9,651 nucleotides of DNA. It comes from Deltaproteobacteria bacterium (GTDB lineage: Bacteria; Desulfobacterota; GWC2-55-46; DRQE01). Positions 1 through 6,934 of this stretch are shown in pieces (position 1 is the stretch's first letter; every line of letters starts with the position of its first letter). A model generated the notes under the pieces. That model worked only from the letters and a program-made list of their open reading frames with translations. It made no database searches and was not told the DNA's origin. Position numbers and translations under genes: made by a program. The stretch lies in the NCBI GenBank assembly GCA_016219165.1, contig JACRCB010000046.1, forward strand, positions 1 to 9,651, read 5' to 3'.

Positions 1-73
1 CCACTTTTGACAGGGCTTCCTGTTTAACATTCAAAGCCTTCGTGTCAAAAGTGGTGCTGGGCCGGTTTTTTTT
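1..73 (+). repeat. Palindromic element A, copy 1 (partial at window edge), with T-tract
   Basis: The arms CCACTTTTGACA (1-12) and TGTCAAAAGTGG (43-54) are perfectly complementary over 12 bp. The left end is cut by the window, so the stem may be longer. The interior carries the family core: GGCTT and AAGCC as a possible 5-bp inner stem, and AACATTCAAA. A 4-base linker TTCG joins the inner stem to the right arm, where copies 2 and 3 have an extra 21-nt hairpin. The right arm continues TGCTGGGCCGG and then eight T (66-73), which looks like an intrinsic terminator read on the plus strand. The T-tract overlaps the TAA stop of the minus-strand HD-GYP gene. The element could therefore act as a (bidirectional) terminator at the operon end, but its outer left flank is not visible. 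Confidence 0.8.
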
Positions 74-1301
74 ATGCGGCGAGGACGTTATCTACGAGCC
101 TTATCACCTCTTCCGCATCCAGATGGTCTAAAAGGAGCGGCACGATGGAGGGGTGTTCCACCTCTTCGTTGACCTCCCTGCGTATCCTGAAAAGGAAGGG
201 CCTGACAACCTGAGGGTCGAACTGTATGCCGAGATATTTCCTTATCTCGGTTACGGCATGCGCAAAAGAGAGCCTTTTTCTGTAAGGCCTGTCCGTTGTC
301 ATGGCGTCGAAGGCGTCCACAAGCGCCATTATCCTCGACTCGAGCGGGATATTATCTGTCTTGAGTCCGTCCGGATAACCTCCGCCGTCCGGCCTTTCAT
401 GGTGGCTTCTGGCCATCCTCGCAACACCCTTCCATGGGAATCTTATCTTCGAGAGTATGTCGTAGCCAACGACCGGGTGGGTGTTTATCTCTATGTGCTC
501 CACGGTCGTAAGCATGGCCGCCTTGTTTATTATGGTCTTGTCCACGGCCAATTTGCCGATATCGTGCAGCAACCCGCCTATCCTTATGCCCTCGATATCA
601 TCGGCCGGCAGCCCGAGCTCCTTTGCAACGGCCGTCGAGTAGGCGGAGACCCTGTGAGAGTGGCCGTTTGTATAGGCGTCCTTTGCGTCTATGGCCGCGG
701 CAAAGGCGTATATCGTATTGTAATAGTTAGTGCGGAGTTCCTCATACAGGCCTTTGTTTTCATTGTACCTGTGCATGAGTTTCTTAAGGAGCGAATTCGT
801 ATGAAGGCTCACCGCTATATGCTTCGCCATCGCGCAAAGGAGGCGAAGGTCGCTTGGGGTGAAACCCTCCCCGGAGAATTTTTCGTTTATCGTTATGAAA
901 CCGTGGAATTCATCTTTAACGACAAGGGGTATGATTATCCTGGCGCTCATCCTCTCCATGGCGTCCATCACCGGGTGGAGGAGTTTTACAAGTTTCCCTT
1001 TACCCCGCAGAAGAACCGGGCCTTTATTCCTCGTCATCTCCCCCACTAGAGCCGCACTCATGGGTATTGAAATGTTTCTGTCGCGGACTATCCCCTTCGA
1101 AACGACCGGGTATACGGCCATCTTCTCGTGGTCATAGACGAATATCGCGCCCCTCGACGCGGAGAACGTCCCCATCACCATGTAAAGGGACGACTTTATA
1201 ACCCTCTGGAAATCCTTCTGGGAGGTTATCTCCTCGCCGAGTTCCGCGAGGGCATTAAGGTTGAATATCAATCTTTCAAGATTCAGTTCCTCGCCCGTCA
1301 T
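72..1301 (-). CDS. GAF/HD-GYP c-di-GMP phosphodiesterase
   Basis: A 409-residue cytoplasmic protein with no evident signal peptide or membrane segment. Residues about 25-170 form a GAF-type sensor domain. Residues about 190-370 form an HD-GYP domain, a family that hydrolyses cyclic di-GMP to pGpG and GMP. The metal-site signature is complete by eye: HSHRV (214-218), LLHDIGK (H246, D247), H276, HHERPDGGGYP with H300, H301 and GYP at 308-310, and D329. Catalytic activity is therefore expected. A strong ribosome site AAGGAGG (1318-1312) lies 10 nt before the ATG and supports the start. It is the last gene of the operon, 53 nt after the STAS gene, and ends against element A1. It would counteract the diguanylate cyclase encoded first in the operon. 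The GAF ligand is unknown. Confidence in HD-GYP family membership is high. Confidence 0.95.
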   Translation of the reverse strand: MTGEELNLERLIFNLNALAELGEEITSQKDFQRVIKSSLYMVMGTFSASRGAIFVYDHEKMAVYPVVSKGIVRDRNISIPMSAALVGEMTRNKGPVLLRGKGKLVKLLHPVMDAMERMSARIIIPLVVKDEFHGFITINEKFSGEGFTPSDLRLLCAMAKHIAVSLHTNSLLKKLMHRYNENKGLYEELRTNYYNTIYAFAAAIDAKDAYTNGHSHRVSAYSTAVAKELGLPADDIEGIRIGGLLHDIGKLAVDKTIINKAAMLTTVEHIEINTHPVVGYDILSKIRFPWKGVARMARSHHERPDGGGYPDGLKTDNIPLESRIMALVDAFDAMTTDRPYRKRLSFAHAVTEIRKYLGIQFDPQVVRPFLFRIRREVNEEVEHPSIVPLLLDHLDAEEVIRLVDNVLAA

Positions 1302-1332
1302 TATTCCGCCCCCTCCTTACACATCATTCGTT

Positions 1333-1346
1333 TTAACGGCCGTTAA
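1333..1346. promoter_or_regulatory. 14-bp perfect palindrome between the STAS and HD-GYP genes
   Basis: TTAACGGCCGTTAA is a perfect 14-bp palindrome in the 53-nt gap between the STAS stop and the HD-GYP ribosome site. Its symmetry would suit a homodimeric repressor operator. As RNA it could make a weak 5-bp hairpin with a GGCC loop that tunes the last gene relative to the first three. No T-tract follows on the minus strand, so it is not a convincing terminator. Its function is not demonstrated by the sequence. Confidence 0.35.
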
Positions 1347-1354
1347 GGGATTAA

Positions 1355-1726
1355 TCATTGCACGGTGGTCTTGAATGCCCTCGCCCCTATCCTCTTAAGC
1401 GCCTCTTCCTCGGTCTTGCATACGGGAACGAATTTGGTAAGCCCGAGCATATTGAATATATCGTGGTTCACCTTCTTAAGCCCCGAAAAGAGCAATACCC
1501 CCTCACCCTCCTTTAACTTATCCATGATGCCGACAAGTATGGATATGCCTATGGAGTTGATGAGCCCGGTCTGGGAAAAATCTATAATAAGTTTCCTTAT
1601 CCCTCTCTTGAGGAAGACGTCGCAGAGTTCCTCGAGCCTCTCGGCCTCTATGTCGTTCATATACTCGTCGGCATAAAGAATGACGCAGTCACCCAATTCC
1701 CTGAAGTTCTTATCTCTTTTCGCCAT
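1355..1726 (-). CDS. STAS-domain protein, anti-sigma-factor-antagonist-like
   Basis: A 123-residue single-domain protein with the STAS fold pattern: beta strands around VILYA and KLIIDFS, the conserved turn at LINSIGISIL (55-64), then helix and GVLLFSGL. STAS antagonists of the SpoIIAA/RsbV type bind, and are phosphorylated by, HATPase anti-sigma kinases. The usual D-S-S/T-G phosphoacceptor turn reads N57-S58-I59-G60 here. One of the two hydroxyl positions is kept, the other is Ile, and the Asp is Asn. The gene starts inside the 3' end of the HATPase fusion gene (17-nt overlap) with a good GGAGG site 8 nt before the ATG. The adjacent HATPase is its obvious partner by position. What it controls cannot be read from the sequence; the flanking c-di-GMP enzymes or an unlinked sigma factor are both possible. 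Confidence 0.88.
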   Translation of the reverse strand: MAKRDKNFRELGDCVILYADEYMNDIEAERLEELCDVFLKRGIRKLIIDFSQTGLINSIGISILVGIMDKLKEGEGVLLFSGLKKVNHDIFNMLGLTKFVPVCKTEEEALKRIGARAFKTTVQ

Positions 1727-3899
1727 CGCTTCTACCTCCGTGTTTTCTCAACCTTTTTACCATCGCAAGCCTTGTGCCCCCCTTTACCTTTTCGAGCCTG
1801 ACGACGTCCATGAGCCCCCTCATCATCTCCATTCCCCATCCCCGCCTGCGCCCATTAAGGGCGGGTGTCTGAGACACATGTCCCTGCGGGAAACCGATGC
1901 GGTCAAAGACCCGCCCCGCGTTCTCCACATATACCGCAAGGCCGTCCTCCCCGACAACAAATCGGATATTAACGTTGCCGAACCGAGTCTTGCTGTGCTC
2001 GAATGCGTTTATGCACGCCTCTATGACGGACGACTTTATCTCCGAAATACTGTCCTCGTCAAAACCCATCTCGGAAGATATCTCCCCCGCGGCGGTTGCG
2101 GCCACAAGTTCGGCCCTTGTCTTCATGGGCAAGGATATTTCGAACTCCTTAAGCGGCGCGCCCAATGAAGCGGAGGCTTCACCCCCCCTCCCGCTCAGGA
2201 CGGCGTCCCTGAGTATTGCGAACCTCTCCATGTCGGTTGCCCAAACGCCCTCCAGCCCCATCCTCGAAAGCGCCTCCCTCGTAAACCCCTCCCTCGAGAC
2301 CATCCATCTCGCCACCATCGTAACCCCGAACCTCTCCACCACTATATTCGCCCTTCTTATGAAATCCTCGACGTCGCTCGCGCTTACGGGGACCATCGCA
2401 TCCCTCACCCCCACAACCCATGTCACCCGGTTTTTATCGTCATACCTTGCGCTCTGGAAGCCCTGCGCAGCGAATATGGCGAGGCCCTCCGCCCCCTCCC
2501 CTTTTTCGGCGTCAAAACATCCTGCTATATAAGGCAGCCGTATCTCATCCTCCGCTTCCTCAACGGCCGGCGCAGCGCGGTTCTTGAAGAGGGCCTTGGG
2601 TATCATCTGGCCGTTAAAGGTATTTAGAAGAAGGAAGACCTCCCCCTTGAGATTACCCCTGACCTTTCCCCCCTGAATATCGAAACCCTCCTTAAGCCTC
2701 TTAAGCGTAAGGTCGGTCTTTGCCTCCTCCCCGGTCCTTCCCTTCACCCCCGTCTCATATATATAATTGACAAAATCCTTTACCACCCTGTCTCCCGCCC
2801 ACCTTGCAAACCCGTAACCTTCCTCAATCAACCCTATCCTCCCAAGGTTTTCAACCGCGGCCTTTATATCCTCCCAGTCAAAACCAAGCCTCTCTTGCAA
2901 CTCCTCCACGGACAATCCCTTCGCGGAATTTGCGCAAAGATATGCAACCTTAAGTTCCTTAATGCTGTTTATAGGGACGGCCGAGAGGAGTAAACGGGAG
3001 GTCGTCCCGCAAACCACCTCCCCGGTATAGAGTTCCACCAACTCCTTAACGCTCGCCATGCGCCTCTTCCCCCCTGCCGCGGCCCTTATGATATTCTTAA
3101 TATACACAGGGGCCCCTCCGGTAAGACGAACCATGAGCGTCAGGACCTCGGTATCGAACTCCATGCCATACCGCCCGCACATCCTCACCGCCATCGAAAG
3201 CGCCTCGTCCTCCTTAAGCCCGTTAAGGGGGATTACCTCTATCCCGGCAGCCTTGGCGCCCCCTTTTAGAATCTTACCGGTCCTGCCCGAAATGAGGAAG
3301 GGCGTGCCTTCAAGGAGTTCATCCATATATTCCCTGAGTATCCCACGGCCTCCTTCATGGAGAGAGACCCCCTCGACAAGGTCGAAATCGTCGAGGAGTA
3401 AAAAGACCGGGAGCCTGAAGTGCGCGGATATGAAACGCGGGGCGGAGAGGGCATTCCTTAAAAGGGCGAGAGGGTCTGAACTCGCCCGGCACTCCGTGTG
3501 CCTTGAGATAAGCCCCATGAGCCCGTCCATGTTGCTGCCCTCGATGAGTCCCTTAAGCCCTTTAATCGAGACCTCTTCCCTGGCTATCCTCGGGGCCCTC
3601 CCCAGAAATGCGATGTATTGCTTTATAACCGTCTTAAGATAATCTTCCGCGAAATCCTCCTCGTTTAAAAACTGCCTGAATTGATAGTATACTGGCACGA
3701 CCCTTGTCTGAGAGAAAAACAGCCGGTGGTAGACCCTTCTTAAGACCTCGGTCTTCCCGACCCAGCCCCTGCCGACAAGGTACATCCCGCAAGGGCCCCC
3801 GCCCGCCTCGGCCGCCCTTTCAAGTATATGCTCTATATCCGCCTCTCTTCCGAAAAACTCGCTCTCGGGGCAGACGGAAAACACGGTTTCATCTTTCAT
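1710..3899 (-). CDS. STAND-type NTPase fused to a C-terminal HATPase (anti-sigma kinase-like) domain
   Basis: A 729-residue protein from the ATG at 3899. Upstream in-frame ATGs at 3905 and 3986 exist; 3899 was chosen because AGGG precedes it by 9 nt and because the added residues lie inside the previous gene and look non-protein-like. Residues 15-290 are an AAA/STAND NTPase: Walker A GRGWVGKT (43-50), Walker B FLLLDD (166-171), and a G-G-x-P motif (261-264). Residues about 312-370 resemble a winged helix. Residues about 440-570 vaguely resemble a degenerate restriction-endonuclease-like fold (low confidence). Residues 590-718 are a HATPase domain with N-box E627/N631/H635 and a G2 loop RGWGM (686-690). 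The G1 box is eroded: N660-A-G-R-V664 instead of D-x-G-x-G. The gene overlaps the cyclase gene by 11 nt and the STAS gene by 17 nt. I infer that an NTP-driven switch gates the HATPase, which acts on the STAS protein. Confidence 0.8.
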   Translation of the reverse strand: MKDETVFSVCPESEFFGREADIEHILERAAEAGGGPCGMYLVGRGWVGKTEVLRRVYHRLFFSQTRVVPVYYQFRQFLNEEDFAEDYLKTVIKQYIAFLGRAPRIAREEVSIKGLKGLIEGSNMDGLMGLISRHTECRASSDPLALLRNALSAPRFISAHFRLPVFLLLDDFDLVEGVSLHEGGRGILREYMDELLEGTPFLISGRTGKILKGGAKAAGIEVIPLNGLKEDEALSMAVRMCGRYGMEFDTEVLTLMVRLTGGAPVYIKNIIRAAAGGKRRMASVKELVELYTGEVVCGTTSRLLLSAVPINSIKELKVAYLCANSAKGLSVEELQERLGFDWEDIKAAVENLGRIGLIEEGYGFARWAGDRVVKDFVNYIYETGVKGRTGEEAKTDLTLKRLKEGFDIQGGKVRGNLKGEVFLLLNTFNGQMIPKALFKNRAAPAVEEAEDEIRLPYIAGCFDAEKGEGAEGLAIFAAQGFQSARYDDKNRVTWVVGVRDAMVPVSASDVEDFIRRANIVVERFGVTMVARWMVSREGFTREALSRMGLEGVWATDMERFAILRDAVLSGRGGEASASLGAPLKEFEISLPMKTRAELVAATAAGEISSEMGFDEDSISEIKSSVIEACINAFEHSKTRFGNVNIRFVVGEDGLAVYVENAGRVFDRIGFPQGHVSQTPALNGRRRGWGMEMMRGLMDVVRLEKVKGGTRLAMVKRLRKHGGRSDGEKR

Positions 3900-5472
3900 A
3901 TACATATACCCTGTTCTTGCCCATGGTCTTGGCGAAATACATGGTCCTGTCGGCGTTGAAGACAAGTTCCTCCACGTTCCTCGCATCCTGGGGGAATTCA
4001 GCGACCCCTATGCTTATGGTCACCCTTTCACTCGCGGAGAAACTCTCAGGGGGCAACTTCACCTGCTCCACCCCTTTCCTTACCCTCTCCGCGATAATAA
4101 AGGCGTCTTTTTTCCTCGTATACGGCAGTATGACAGTGAACTCCTCACCTCCGTATCTTGCCACCGCATCTATGGAACGGATCGCGCCCTTTATGGCGTT
4201 GGCAACGCTCTTTAACATCTCATCCCCGGCAAGATGGCCGTACCGGTCGTTAAAGACCTTGAAATCATCTATATCTATCATGAAGAGCGTGAAGTATTCG
4301 TTATACCGTTTCGCCCTTTCGACCTCCTCGATGAGTTTTTCCTGAAAATACCTCCTGTTTAGAATCCCGGTCAGCGAGTCCGTGACCGACAGGACCCTCA
4401 ATTCCTCGTTTAAGTTCTGGCAGGTGTCCCTTTCGATGACTATGGAGGCGTAATTGGAAAGAAAGAGCAGGAACCTCAAGTCTTCCTTTGAAAACACCTC
4501 GCCCGTTATCTTGTCGGTTATGTTTAGCACCCCTATCACTTTGGAGCCCATCTTAAGCGGTATCGCCATGAAGGAACGGGTCTTGTATCCCGGACGGTTC
4601 TTCCTCGAAGGCATCTCGGCCTCGATGTCCGTGACAAAGAGAGGAGAGCCTTTCTCCGCTATGGAACCGGCTATGCCCTGACCGACCTTCACCCTGATAT
4701 TCTCTATAACCTTCTTCTTTGCGCCCTTTGCGGCCTTGACTACCAAAGAAGCGCTCGCTTTGTCTAAAACCATTATGCTGCCCTGCTCGGCCCCGACGAG
4801 CGCGGTCGATTCGGAAAGGACCTTGTCGTAAAATTCCTCCTCGCCCGATACCGTTAGAATGGAGTTGAATATCCTCTCCATCGTATCGAAGACCCTTGAC
4901 CCCTCTTGCCCGGTCTTTGCGGCAAACTCCCCGCGCACCCCCATGGAATAAAGCCCCTTAAGAAACGGGACGGCCATGCCCCTTACGGTATCGAGGACGG
5001 AAAATACATTTTCATGCGTTATGCCCTTTTGAGGTCCTCTTTCAAGCCTCAACAGTTCCCCCTCGGATAATCCGAGGTTCGCCAGAGATTTCAGAAACTC
5101 CCTCTCCTCGTCCGCGGCGGCCAAAGAGAACTCGCCGCCCACAACGGCCACGGAGGTTTCTCTTCCGAGGGATACCGGCACGACGAAGATATGCCTGTCG
5201 TTACGGCGTTTGTATATATAGGCATCCCCGCTTGCGACGGCTTTCAATACAGCCTTTGTGTATACCTCGGTTGCTGCCGCGTCCTTATCGAAGCCCCTGA
5301 GGAGCCCGGATATTGTCTCTAATTTCACCGGAGATGAAAGGAGGCTGCCCTGACCGTCATAGAGGGAGATGGGGATGCCCAATAGATTCGAGAGGCCCCG
5401 CTGGAATTGACCCCAGACGGAGAGGTTTAAGAATTCAACTCCCGACGCGCGAGGAGTGTTTATGTTTTCCAT
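3889..5472 (-). CDS. PocR-like/GAF/GGDEF diguanylate cyclase
   Basis: A 527-residue soluble protein. Residues about 12-178 resemble a PocR-type ligand sensor, but the cysteines typical of that domain are absent, so this assignment is tentative. Residues about 195-345 are a GAF domain. Residues about 360-525 are a GGDEF domain that makes cyclic di-GMP from two GTP. It has DSLTGILNRRYF near 365, IDIDDFKVFND with the metal Asp region, and an active-site GGEEF at 441-445. An RxxD inhibitory I-site (R432-S-I-D435) lies exactly five residues before GGEEF, so product feedback inhibition is expected. The start is forced: a TAA codon lies directly before the ATG in frame. The ribosome site is weak. 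It is the first gene of the signalling operon and its stop codon lies inside the start of the NTPase gene. Confidence 0.94.
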   Translation of the reverse strand: MENINTPRASGVEFLNLSVWGQFQRGLSNLLGIPISLYDGQGSLLSSPVKLETISGLLRGFDKDAAATEVYTKAVLKAVASGDAYIYKRRNDRHIFVVPVSLGRETSVAVVGGEFSLAAADEEREFLKSLANLGLSEGELLRLERGPQKGITHENVFSVLDTVRGMAVPFLKGLYSMGVRGEFAAKTGQEGSRVFDTMERIFNSILTVSGEEEFYDKVLSESTALVGAEQGSIMVLDKASASLVVKAAKGAKKKVIENIRVKVGQGIAGSIAEKGSPLFVTDIEAEMPSRKNRPGYKTRSFMAIPLKMGSKVIGVLNITDKITGEVFSKEDLRFLLFLSNYASIVIERDTCQNLNEELRVLSVTDSLTGILNRRYFQEKLIEEVERAKRYNEYFTLFMIDIDDFKVFNDRYGHLAGDEMLKSVANAIKGAIRSIDAVARYGGEEFTVILPYTRKKDAFIIAERVRKGVEQVKLPPESFSASERVTISIGVAEFPQDARNVEELVFNADRTMYFAKTMGKNRVYVYER

Positions 5473-5502
5473 TTAGCCAAGACCGAAGAAGAATGGTTAG
5501 AA

Positions 5503-5531
5503 AAAATATGCCCTCGCATTGGTTATTTGAA
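5503..5531 (-). promoter_or_regulatory. Candidate sigma70-like promoter for the signalling operon
   Basis: On the minus strand, TTCAAA (5531-5526) and TATTTT (5508-5503) are separated by 17 nt. Each matches the TTGACA and TATAAT consensus at four of six positions. Transcription would start roughly 24 nt before the cyclase ATG. Position and spacing are good but the hexamers are mediocre, so this is only a candidate. Confidence 0.35.
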
Positions 5532-5556
5532 AGCTCTGAAAAAGTATCTTGAGAGA

Positions 5557-5647
5557 ACCCGGCACCACTTTGGACAGGGCTTCCTCCATAACATTCAAAG
5601 CCAACCCGCGTCGCCGCGAGGCGTGCGTGTCCAAAGTGGTGCTGGGT
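5557..5647 (+). repeat. Palindromic element A, copy 2
   Basis: A 91-base element. The left arm ACCCGGCACCACTTTGGACA (5557-5576) pairs with 5628-5647 over 20 positions, with one G.T wobble (G5561/T5643). Inside are a possible 5-bp stem GGCTT (5578-5582) with AAGCC (5598-5602), and a second hairpin at 5607-5627. That hairpin has an 8-bp stem with one bulged T and one G.T pair, closed by a GCGA loop, and it abuts the right outer arm. It matches copy 3 at all but four interior positions and copy 1 apart from the missing second hairpin. The right flank TGGGTCG plus AAGT and TTTCCCCC (5647-5668) resembles the inverted left flank of copy 3. It lies between the DUF362 gene and the signalling operon. 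Confidence 0.85.
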
Positions 5648-5783
5648 GGGTCGCCCGAAGTTTCCCCCAAAAATGCTTTTTTCAGAGGTTCCTTAATTAT
5701 TTACTTTAACATAGAACAGAGAAAGCAACAACATTTTTAAGACTATCTCAATCACCCTTTAGGGTAGGTGTTTCCCGTAGATT
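5648..5783. other. AT-rich gap between element A2 and the DUF362 gene
   Basis: With A2 and the operon leader this makes a 311-base gene-free gap. I see no coding potential. A small inverted repeat ACCCT/AGGGT with a two-base loop lies near 5754-5766, just after the DUF362 stop, without a T-tract on the minus strand, so it is not a convincing terminator. The centre is rich in A and T and could hold a promoter, but I found no well-spaced pair of hexamers there. The first 20 or so bases are the inverted-flank sequence shared with copy 3 of element A. Confidence 0.5.
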
Positions 5784-6890
5784 TCAGACCTCTTTAAGCG
5801 TGTATCTTCTTCTCCCCAACCCTATGCCTTCCGCGTATTTCAATTGAACCGTCCAGTCAATCGAGGGATGCACGCCCCTGAATTTATCCCCTCCCTCTTC
5901 GAACCCTTTGGTGAGGGCGCTCTCTTCAAAGCCCCTTTTGGAATTTACAAGGTCTGCCGAGGCCTGGTCCAATGCCACGGGGTCAATGGAGGCGAGGATT
6001 CCTATGTCTGGAACTACCGGCGCATCGGTATGTCCGTAACAGTCGCATGTGGGGCTTATGTGGACAAGAAAATTTATGTAGACGCATCTCTCTTCCTTGC
6101 CCTTTACAGCCCCTTTTGCGTATTCCGCCATCTTTTCCTGCACCCTTTCAGCGCTCTCGTTCCACCGTATATTTATGGCGCCCTCGGGGCAGACCGCCAT
6201 GCAATATCCGCACCCTGTGCAGGCTTCTTCTTTTATAACCGCCTTGCCTGCGAGTTCTATCGCAAGGGCGGGGCAGGAGGCCGCGCAATCGCCGCAGGCC
6301 GTGCACCCGCCGGGGTCTATTGCCGGGGGGCAGTTTGAGTGCTGAAGAAGTTTACCTTCCCTCGCTGCGCACCCCATCCCCATATTTTTCAAAACCCCGC
6401 CAAAGCCCGTAAGTTCGTGGCATTTAAAGTGGGTGAGGAAAACAACCCCGTCCGAAGAGTATATCTCTCTGGCTATGCTCACCTCTTCAAAATGTTTGCC
6501 GCCGACCTTAACGCCGGCCTTGCCATCCCCCCGCAATCCGTCCGCTATTATAAGGGGCGCCCCGGCAACCGCGTAATCAAAACCGTTTGTAATGGCGGTC
6601 TCAAGATGCCCTACGCTCGTTGTCCTCGTCCCCGCATAAAGGGTGTTGGTGTCCGTCAAGAAAACCATGGCCCCGGTCTTTTTAACCCTCTCAACCACCC
6701 TCCTTGCGAATACGGGCTGGATAAAAGAGGTGTTCCCCTTTTCCCCGAAATGGAGTTTTACCGCAACGATATGCCCCCTCCTGAACATCCCTTCGACCCC
6801 GGTAAGAAGTAAAAGGTCGTCGAGTTTGTCGAGGAGGTTCCTCTTCGCATCGGCCCTAAGGCCCGCGAAATATACGACACTATCGCCCAT
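5784..6890 (-). CDS. DUF362 protein with two [4Fe-4S] ferredoxin motifs
   Basis: A 368-residue protein of the DUF362 family, which is common in anaerobic bacteria and archaea and has no settled biochemical role. The DUF362 body surrounds a bacterial-type ferredoxin insert. Cluster 1 ligands are C196-xx-C199-xx-C202-xxx-C206-P and cluster 2 ligands are C224-xx-C227-xx-C230-xxx-C234-P, enough for two [4Fe-4S] clusters. Other Cys and His residues (HFKCHE at 154-159, C174, TCDC at 281-284) could bind more metal. No signal peptide is seen. The start is forced by an in-frame TAA two codons before the ATG; the ribosome site (TAAG) is weak. The gene stands alone between direct copies of element A. 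An electron-transfer role is inferred from the clusters only. Confidence 0.92.
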   Translation of the reverse strand: MGDSVVYFAGLRADAKRNLLDKLDDLLLLTGVEGMFRRGHIVAVKLHFGEKGNTSFIQPVFARRVVERVKKTGAMVFLTDTNTLYAGTRTTSVGHLETAITNGFDYAVAGAPLIIADGLRGDGKAGVKVGGKHFEEVSIAREIYSSDGVVFLTHFKCHELTGFGGVLKNMGMGCAAREGKLLQHSNCPPAIDPGGCTACGDCAASCPALAIELAGKAVIKEEACTGCGYCMAVCPEGAINIRWNESAERVQEKMAEYAKGAVKGKEERCVYINFLVHISPTCDCYGHTDAPVVPDIGILASIDPVALDQASADLVNSKRGFEESALTKGFEEGGDKFRGVHPSIDWTVQLKYAEGIGLGRRRYTLKEV

Positions 6891-6913
6891 ATCTTAAAAT
6901 CGGAAGGGTATTG

Positions 6914-6934
6914 CGGGGAAGACTTCCCGACCCA
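6914..6934. repeat. Inverted copy of the A2 right flank, beside element A3
   Basis: Read on the minus strand, 6934-6914 gives TGGGTCG, GGAAGTC, TTCCCC, closely matching the right flank of element A2 (5647-5668) apart from small gaps. It contains the short palindrome GGGAAG-A-CTTCCC (6916-6928). The two flanks face each other across the DUF362 gene, so they are an inverted pair although the A elements themselves are in direct orientation. It lies in the 5' leader of the DUF362 gene. Confidence 0.6.

Noticed and set aside
153..1049. Long plus-strand open frame opposite the HD-GYP gene
   Set aside because: It is antisense to a gene with clear catalytic motifs, shows no recognisable domain, and is a by-product of the codon use of the real gene. 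The same applies to the plus-strand frames opposite the NTPase, cyclase, DUF362 and RNase J genes.
3900..3986. Longer N-terminus for the STAND-NTPase gene from the ATG at 3986
   Set aside because: The 29 extra residues lie wholly inside the cyclase GGDEF coding region, are rich in Pro, Arg and Ser, and precede the point where the family-like sequence begins. The ATG at 3899 has a better-placed ribosome site.
5473..5556. A c-di-GMP riboswitch in the leader of the cyclase operon
   Set aside because: I could not find the conserved GEMM-type sequence blocks or their paired stems in this short leader.
5527..5740. Plus-strand small ORFs across element A2 (and the similar one over A3 from 6911) that encode related peptides
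   Set aside because: The four base differences between A2 and A3 in the shared frame all change amino acids and none is at a third codon position, while palindrome arms and hairpin are kept. That is conservation of structure, not of protein.
5754..5766. Intrinsic terminator for the DUF362 gene at the ACCCT/AGGGT repeat
   Set aside because: The stem is five base pairs with a two-base loop and there is no T-tract on the minus strand.
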